Source: DUOA01 sp012839095
GTDB lineage: Bacteria; Bacillota; Clostridia; Caldicoprobacterales; DTU083
DNA: 64,000 nucleotides
Assembly (NCBI GenBank): GCA_050951505.1
Contig: JBMNJE010000011.1
Coordinates: forward strand, 62,001-126,000
Direction: 5' to 3'
The notes beneath the pieces are model-generated. The model made no database searches. It was not told where the DNA came from and saw only the letters and a program-made list of their open reading frames with translations. Below, piece after piece: positions 59,555 to 64,000 of the stretch; the stretch's first letter is position 1, and every line of letters begins with the position of its first letter. A program made the translations under genes and the position numbers.

Positions 59555-60844
59555 TCAGTCAGATGTTTCCTGCAAGGAATTATAATGCTCTTTCAACTTC
59601 ATAATAAGGCAATCCCTCTGATTCAATGCGGGATTCTCCAATACCCATTCATATGCCAGATTCAAAGCTTCACCTACAATTCTGCCGTTCTCTGTTCCTA
59701 TTCCAGCCTGCAGCACATCATTGCCATTGATGGCCAGTTGATGAAAGAATACAGGCTCATTGCGATCAATAACCCACTTCAGCAGTAATTCAGCTTCCTG
59801 CAGTTTGTCTGTCATATTCGGGCTTTTTCTTATCTGCTGGAGCTCTTTGTGCAATTCAAGGATCTGCCTTGTATCCTCTGCTCCCATCCTGCCGCATAGT
59901 TTTCTTATGGTAAAGGGTGTAATCTCCATGTCAGGAAAACAGAAGCAGCTTCTTAACATATTTAGAATATGGAATATGGTTTTGTTATCATATCTTAATC
60001 GAGTCAGGGTGTTTTTCCAGAAATCATAAGAAAATGGTAAAGTTGTATCCCTTTCAAAATACAAGAGGAACAAGAGGGCGGCAAAACGATATATCAAATA
60101 AGGCTGTATACTTTTTATAATCTGTGTTCTTTGCACATCCAGCCTTGCATCTTTAACCTGGAGCAGCAAGGAAAGAATACCGAGTTCATCAAGCAGCAGC
60201 AGTCCTTTATCTGGATGAGGGGAGAGGAGCAGCCTGTCCAGTTCGGTACGCAGGCGCTCTGCCGATACCTTATTCAAATCCCGGTAACAAGCCCGCATTG
60301 CCTCAAGTGTTTCCTGGTGAATTTCAAAATTCAGCTGAGCAGCTAAACGGAGTCCTCTCATAATACGCAGAGGATCCTCATTGAAACGTTCAACAGGAGA
60401 GCCGACAGCACGGATAATCCGGTTTTCCAAATCCTTTCTGCCGGAAAAGGGATCAATAAATACCTCTGCATGGTAAGGATTATAGGCCATAGCATTGATG
60501 GTGAAGTCTCTGCGGGCAAGGTCCCTGCGGATATCCGATACATAAACGACCCGATCAGGATGGCGGCTGTCGGTGTAAACCGACTCTTCCCTGAAGGTGG
60601 TGATTTCAACAGAAATATCATTTTTCATCACCGTAACAGTGCCGAAGCGTTTCCCGCTGGGCCAGGTCTTCTCGGCAGAGAAAATTTCCTGGATCCGATC
60701 CGGTGGAAAGGAGGAGGCAAGATCATAATCAGTAACCGGTTTTCCCAGAAGCCGGTCTCTGAGAGCACCGCCTACCAAATAGACCTGTCCTCCTGCATCC
60801 ATTATTTTTTTCATAATGTATTCCAAAGTTTCAGGTAAATTCAT
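59555..60844 (-). CDS. cca: CCA-adding enzyme (tRNA nucleotidyltransferase)
   Basis: A 429-residue class II nucleotidyltransferase that builds or repairs the CCA end of tRNA. It has LVGGALRDRLLGKPVTDYDL (catalytic DxD), RRDFTINAMAYNP, DPFSGRKDLENRIIRAVG, and DPLRIMRGLRLAAQL. The C-terminal helical part lacks an HD phosphohydrolase motif, as usual in Firmicutes. It is 11 bp downstream of the SpoIID-domain gene, probably in one operon. ATG 60844 follows AGGAGCGGAAG. Confidence 0.93.
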   Translation of the reverse strand: MNLPETLEYIMKKIMDAGGQVYLVGGALRDRLLGKPVTDYDLASSFPPDRIQEIFSAEKTWPSGKRFGTVTVMKNDISVEITTFREESVYTDSRHPDRVVYVSDIRRDLARRDFTINAMAYNPYHAEVFIDPFSGRKDLENRIIRAVGSPVERFNEDPLRIMRGLRLAAQLNFEIHQETLEAMRACYRDLNKVSAERLRTELDRLLLSPHPDKGLLLLDELGILSLLLQVKDARLDVQRTQIIKSIQPYLIYRFAALLFLLYFERDTTLPFSYDFWKNTLTRLRYDNKTIFHILNMLRSCFCFPDMEITPFTIRKLCGRMGAEDTRQILELHKELQQIRKSPNMTDKLQEAELLLKWVIDRNEPVFFHQLAINGNDVLQAGIGTENGRIVGEALNLAYEWVLENPALNQRDCLIMKLKEHYNSLQETSD

Positions 60845-60855
60845 CTTCCGCTCCT

Positions 60856-63033
60856 TCAGTCTGACAGATTATACAGCTCACTGCCGGGGTAATAATGCTT
60901 AATTATATCCTGCCATGTTTTTCCCATCAGTGTCAGCCCATAACTGCCGTATTGGCTCATTCCCACTCCGTGGCCGTAGCCGCCGCCCCTAATGGTCACC
61001 TCCTGTATATTTCCTTCGCTGTCCCGTTCAAAATCTATATATGCAAAAGCGCTGGGCAGAAGGGGAAAATTCTCTCTGCTGGTGCCATCATGGCAGTGCA
61101 GGATGACAGGACTGCCGTTCAGGTAATCCACAGGCTGCAGAATACGGCGGATATTATATTCCTTTATTATCCTGAAGGTTCCATGGGTGGTAGTTATCTC
61201 CAAATCCATCATATTGCCGCCTTCCCCCCGGCGAAGCACCTCAATGTTCAGCAAGGTGCCCATATCAGTCTGCTCGGGGATATCCCGGCTTTCATAGGTC
61301 TCTTCAGCGGTTTTGGTCAGTACAAACAGGGGCTGCTGCTGATACAGAGAGGCCAGATTACTGGATATAACGGCTTCCAGCTGCCGGCGGCTCATTCTTA
61401 CAGTCCAGCGGAAATAGGGCGAAAAGCGATCGTATCCATCCGGAACATCCTGATTCAGAAAGGCACGGAAATTTTCTTCCCGGTATAAGTCAGGTATTTT
61501 TCCTGAATATTGCGGTTGCGCAATCAGGTAGGGTATTTCATCACCCGGAAATTCGTTCCGGGAATTGCTCCATACCTCGTGGTGGTTGGCTGTATAGCCG
61601 CAGGAGGAGGAGAAAAAGCGGGTATCCACAATTTCGTCATTGTAAACAGCTACAATTCCGGCGGTTTCGTTTACTGCATGGACTGCAACATCCTGTTCAC
61701 TTATATTGTTGTAGACCTGACTTGCGGTGCTGTCATCCAGATGCGCTCCATATTCCCTGTAGCGGGTTGACCTGATTGCTCTTGCTGCATAGGATCTTGC
61801 AGCTACTGCCTGCACTTTAAGGGCTTCCAGACCAAATTTGATGGGCATTTCACTGGGCACAACCGTATACAGGTATTTCTCCAGCGCAACCTCATTGATT
61901 AGTACCAGGGATCCATCAGTCATAGTGACTTCCAACTTTCCTCCGTAAGGCGTTCCGCTGCCCGGATGAGCCTGACTTCTGTGTATGTTTTTGACATAAA
62001 GAGGAGCTTGGCCCTTGCTTTGAATGTGCCATCGAAAGTTTGAAGAAGACAGAAGCTCTCCGTTTCTTCTTACTTCAGTTCCTGCTTCCGAGGGCTTAAA
62101 TTCAACAATGTCTCCCTCGTCAAATGAAAGATGAATTCCACTGGGCGGAGAAGATACAGTAAAACCATCAGCGCAGGTAATTTCCAGGTGTGAATGAAGC
62201 AGGCTGGTATAGCCGCTGTCCCGCAGAATTACCCTGATCAGCTCATAGTTATCAAAAGGCTGGGTCATAACTGCCATTCTGCCGGTTTGATCTTCAGTAC
62301 TGTAAAGCAGAGCTTCCGTGGTCCCTATGGGCAGATAATAACTGCCGGAGAAGCTGTATTCATCCTTTTCCTTTAAAAACACAGGAAAAGGACCTTCAAT
62401 ATTAAAATAGCCCAGCTGCTCATCTTCCAGTGTGGTTTGGGTAAGGGAAAGCACCTTTGTAAGTTTTACCGGCTGTAATGGCTGTATTGATGCCAGCATG
62501 TCATCCAGCGCAGTAAAGCTGACAGGCTGTCCGGCTTTAATATCAGCTGAAGAAGGCACTGTCAGCTCTACACTGACGCTCCCCAGGGCAATCATCCAGC
62601 GGCTCTGATCCTTTTCTTTATCCATCTCTTTTACGGGTATTCCATGAGTCTGCTGCATCACTTCCGGCAGTCTGATAATCATCCATCGGCCGTCATATTT
62701 TACCATATCAAGGTAAAAGGGAATACGGCCTGCGGGAAAGAGGGCTGAAATCCATACTCTGCGCTGATTCCTGCTTATGGATTCCATGCCTTCCACTCGA
62801 ATCTGACTGATCCCTTCCTGCTTAACAAAGGCAGGAAAAGGATGGTCTTTCAGATCAGCTGACAAATATTCGTCATAATTCTTCTGCTCCATAATATCAT
62901 TGAAGAATTCATGTGTGGTCCTTTCCTGTGGAGATGGAACCATCCGGATACGGAACATGATGCCCCCGGCAGCTGCTAAGATAATAATCAAAAGGATGTA
63001 AAAAAGTTTTATCCGCAGTACTTTGGATTTCAT
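60856..63033 (-). CDS. SpoIID/LytB-domain protein
   Basis: A 725-residue exported protein. Residues 8-28 form a signal or anchor helix. About 340 residues of unrecognised beta-rich sequence follow. The SpoIID domain lies in the C-terminal half: YLYTVVPSEMPIKFGLEALKV, QAVAARSYAARAI, DDSTASQVYNN, ETAGIVAVY, FFSSSCGYTA, and RGGGYGHGVGMSQYG at the end. SpoIID proteins remodel peptidoglycan during engulfment or in vegetative cells. ATG 63033 follows AGGTGAGTAA. The usual SpoIID is about 330 residues, so this is a long paralogue. Confidence 0.87.
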   Translation of the reverse strand: MKSKVLRIKLFYILLIIILAAAGGIMFRIRMVPSPQERTTHEFFNDIMEQKNYDEYLSADLKDHPFPAFVKQEGISQIRVEGMESISRNQRRVWISALFPAGRIPFYLDMVKYDGRWMIIRLPEVMQQTHGIPVKEMDKEKDQSRWMIALGSVSVELTVPSSADIKAGQPVSFTALDDMLASIQPLQPVKLTKVLSLTQTTLEDEQLGYFNIEGPFPVFLKEKDEYSFSGSYYLPIGTTEALLYSTEDQTGRMAVMTQPFDNYELIRVILRDSGYTSLLHSHLEITCADGFTVSSPPSGIHLSFDEGDIVEFKPSEAGTEVRRNGELLSSSNFRWHIQSKGQAPLYVKNIHRSQAHPGSGTPYGGKLEVTMTDGSLVLINEVALEKYLYTVVPSEMPIKFGLEALKVQAVAARSYAARAIRSTRYREYGAHLDDSTASQVYNNISEQDVAVHAVNETAGIVAVYNDEIVDTRFFSSSCGYTANHHEVWSNSRNEFPGDEIPYLIAQPQYSGKIPDLYREENFRAFLNQDVPDGYDRFSPYFRWTVRMSRRQLEAVISSNLASLYQQQPLFVLTKTAEETYESRDIPEQTDMGTLLNIEVLRRGEGGNMMDLEITTTHGTFRIIKEYNIRRILQPVDYLNGSPVILHCHDGTSRENFPLLPSAFAYIDFERDSEGNIQEVTIRGGGYGHGVGMSQYGSYGLTLMGKTWQDIIKHYYPGSELYNLSD

Positions 63034-63187
63034 TTACTCACCTCATTGCTGTCTATCTATTTATACCATATCTTAAGCCGGATTATAACCTGGGGTTTCC
63101 GACGGCAGCAGACAGAAAAATATTTTTCATATGGAGAAATGGAGACCAATCATGTTACAATATATTAAGAAATTAAGGGGGGATCGT

Positions 63188-64000
63188 ATGATTTACAAAA
63201 GATGGACAAGGTGGGGACTTGCATTATTAATCATCCTTTTCGGTGCATTGAATTCAAAGGCTGCTGCTGAAGCAGTCCAGCCGGATTATTCCATAACAGC
63301 ATATAGGTCGCATATTACCTTGCACCCCGACGGTTCCGTCACCTTTGATGAAGCCATAACCTATCAGTTGCTGCAGGAATCTGCTGAAATCACCAAATCG
63401 ATCCCCATGGCCTACAGCTCCAAAGTGGAGGGGATGGAGGTTTTTCGCAGGGAACCGGCAGAATCGGAAGACCCGGAGGCGGAGCCGGAGCTGAAGGCCC
63501 TGGAGCAGAGCAGCCATACTTCCTCTGGAGAGACTTATACCTATGAACCTGCCAATGAAGAAGAGGATATATACCATATTATCATACCTGTTACCGGCAG
63601 TAAATGGAATGAAGTAACCTTTGTTTACAGGTACAGAATGATGGATACCATATTTCTTTATAAAGATACGGCAGCTTTTTTCTGGCGGTTTATTCAGCCT
63701 GATCCGGCAATAGGGGCGCAGGATGTGCAGATTGATGTATCAATGCAAGATGCTCTGCCGACAGATGAATGGAAGGGTTATGTCAGGGGAACCGTATATG
63801 CCCATAAGGAATGGCTGGAGGACGGTGTATTCCGAATTTCAGCTGAAAGAGTTCGTCCGGGGGAATTCCTGGAGTCGGTCTTACTGCTGCCCAATGCCCT
63901 GTTTCCGGAGGGGCGAAAGATAATTGACAACCTGGCTGAGGATGAAATTGTGTCCGACATGGCCTTGTGGGAGGAAGAGGCGTCCCGGACAAGGCAGGAA
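63188..64000 (+). CDS. DUF2207-like membrane protein, N-terminal part
   Basis: The first 271 codons of a gene that runs off the window. Residues 1-27 are a signal peptide (MIYKRWTRWGLALLIILFG, cleavage near AAAEA). The following domain begins YSITAYRSHITLHPDGSVTFDEAI, the usual opening of DUF2207 proteins, with FVYRYRMMDTIFLYKDTAAFFW later. These proteins usually continue into membrane helices not seen here. ATG 63188 follows AAGGGGGGATCGT. Confidence 0.78.
   Translation, partial: MIYKRWTRWGLALLIILFGALNSKAAAEAVQPDYSITAYRSHITLHPDGSVTFDEAITYQLLQESAEITKSIPMAYSSKVEGMEVFRREPAESEDPEAEPELKALEQSSHTSSGETYTYEPANEEEDIYHIIIPVTGSKWNEVTFVYRYRMMDTIFLYKDTAAFFWRFIQPDPAIGAQDVQIDVSMQDALPTDEWKGYVRGTVYAHKEWLEDGVFRISAERVRPGEFLESVLLLPNALFPEGRKIIDNLAEDEIVSDMALWEEEASRTRQE

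Noticed and set aside
60856..63033. Considered calling this gene spoIID
   Set aside because: At 725 residues it is about twice the length of SpoIID, with a long unrecognised N-terminal region, so only the domain is named.

Overview
The window looks like a chromosomal segment of a spore-forming, probably anaerobic Firmicute of the class Clostridia. The evidence is a glycine T-box, lysine and guanine riboswitches, an alpha/beta-type small acid-soluble spore protein, a SpoIID-domain protein, strong AGGAGG-type ribosome binding sites with frequent TTG/GTG starts, PurF that keeps its four [4Fe-4S] cysteines, and a corrinoid adenosyltransferase. No rRNA, tRNA, CRISPR array or prophage was seen. The only mobile element is one decayed insertion sequence.

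Layout. 1-0.5 kb: 5' end of glycyl-tRNA synthetase with its T-box (minus strand). 0.7-8.1 kb: HPr, an acetyltransferase, a CPBP protease, a MASE3-SpoIIE phosphatase, an ECF S component, a divergent pair of hypothetical proteins that share a roughly 58-residue repeat, and a subtilase. 8.2-14.7 kb: a PfkB-fold protein with a damaged anion hole, a cysteine-desulfurase-like enzyme divergent from a DUF3343 protein, a beta-propeller/coiled-coil protein, a possible spore protein, a CAP-domain secreted protein and a glycosyltransferase-like fragment. 14.8-19.2 kb: endonuclease III, a P-loop/Asp23 fusion, a CE15-like esterase, 8-oxoguanine glycosylase and DUF554. 19.3-22.2 kb: guaB-guaA. 22.5-28.9 kb: an ArsR-type regulator with two ABC half-transporters, and an MFS transporter. 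29.1-31.8 kb: a DUF2975-XRE-lipoprotein cassette with a palindromic operator, and a DsrE-like protein. 31.9-35.9 kb: an insertion sequence with a 12-bp target duplication lying directly in front of araA-araD. 36-44.2 kb: a CmpX-like channel, then purEFMNHD under PurBoxes plus a guanine riboswitch. 44.2-48.4 kb: cobalamin adenosyltransferase and a lysine-riboswitch-controlled asd-dapA-dapB operon (minus strand). 48.6-64 kb: a DEAD-box-family helicase, an M20 amidohydrolase, DUF624, SASP, a methyltransferase, a cold-shock protein, Hsp33, a TPR protein, a YkvI-like transporter, MsrA, DUF1189, CCA-adding enzyme, a SpoIID-domain protein and the start of a DUF2207 protein.

The most striking observation is in purine synthesis. 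Both glutamine amidotransferases visible here, PurF and GuaA, have kept their synthase domains but appear to have lost their glutaminase active sites. PurF lacks the N-terminal Cys and has Asp in place of the oxyanion-hole Asn. GuaA has Ser in place of the catalytic Cys and an in-frame loss of roughly 70 residues that would have carried the catalytic His/Glu. This suggests purine synthesis driven by free ammonia, or by a separate glutaminase subunit encoded elsewhere. All functional statements are inferred by reading the sequence; no database search was run.
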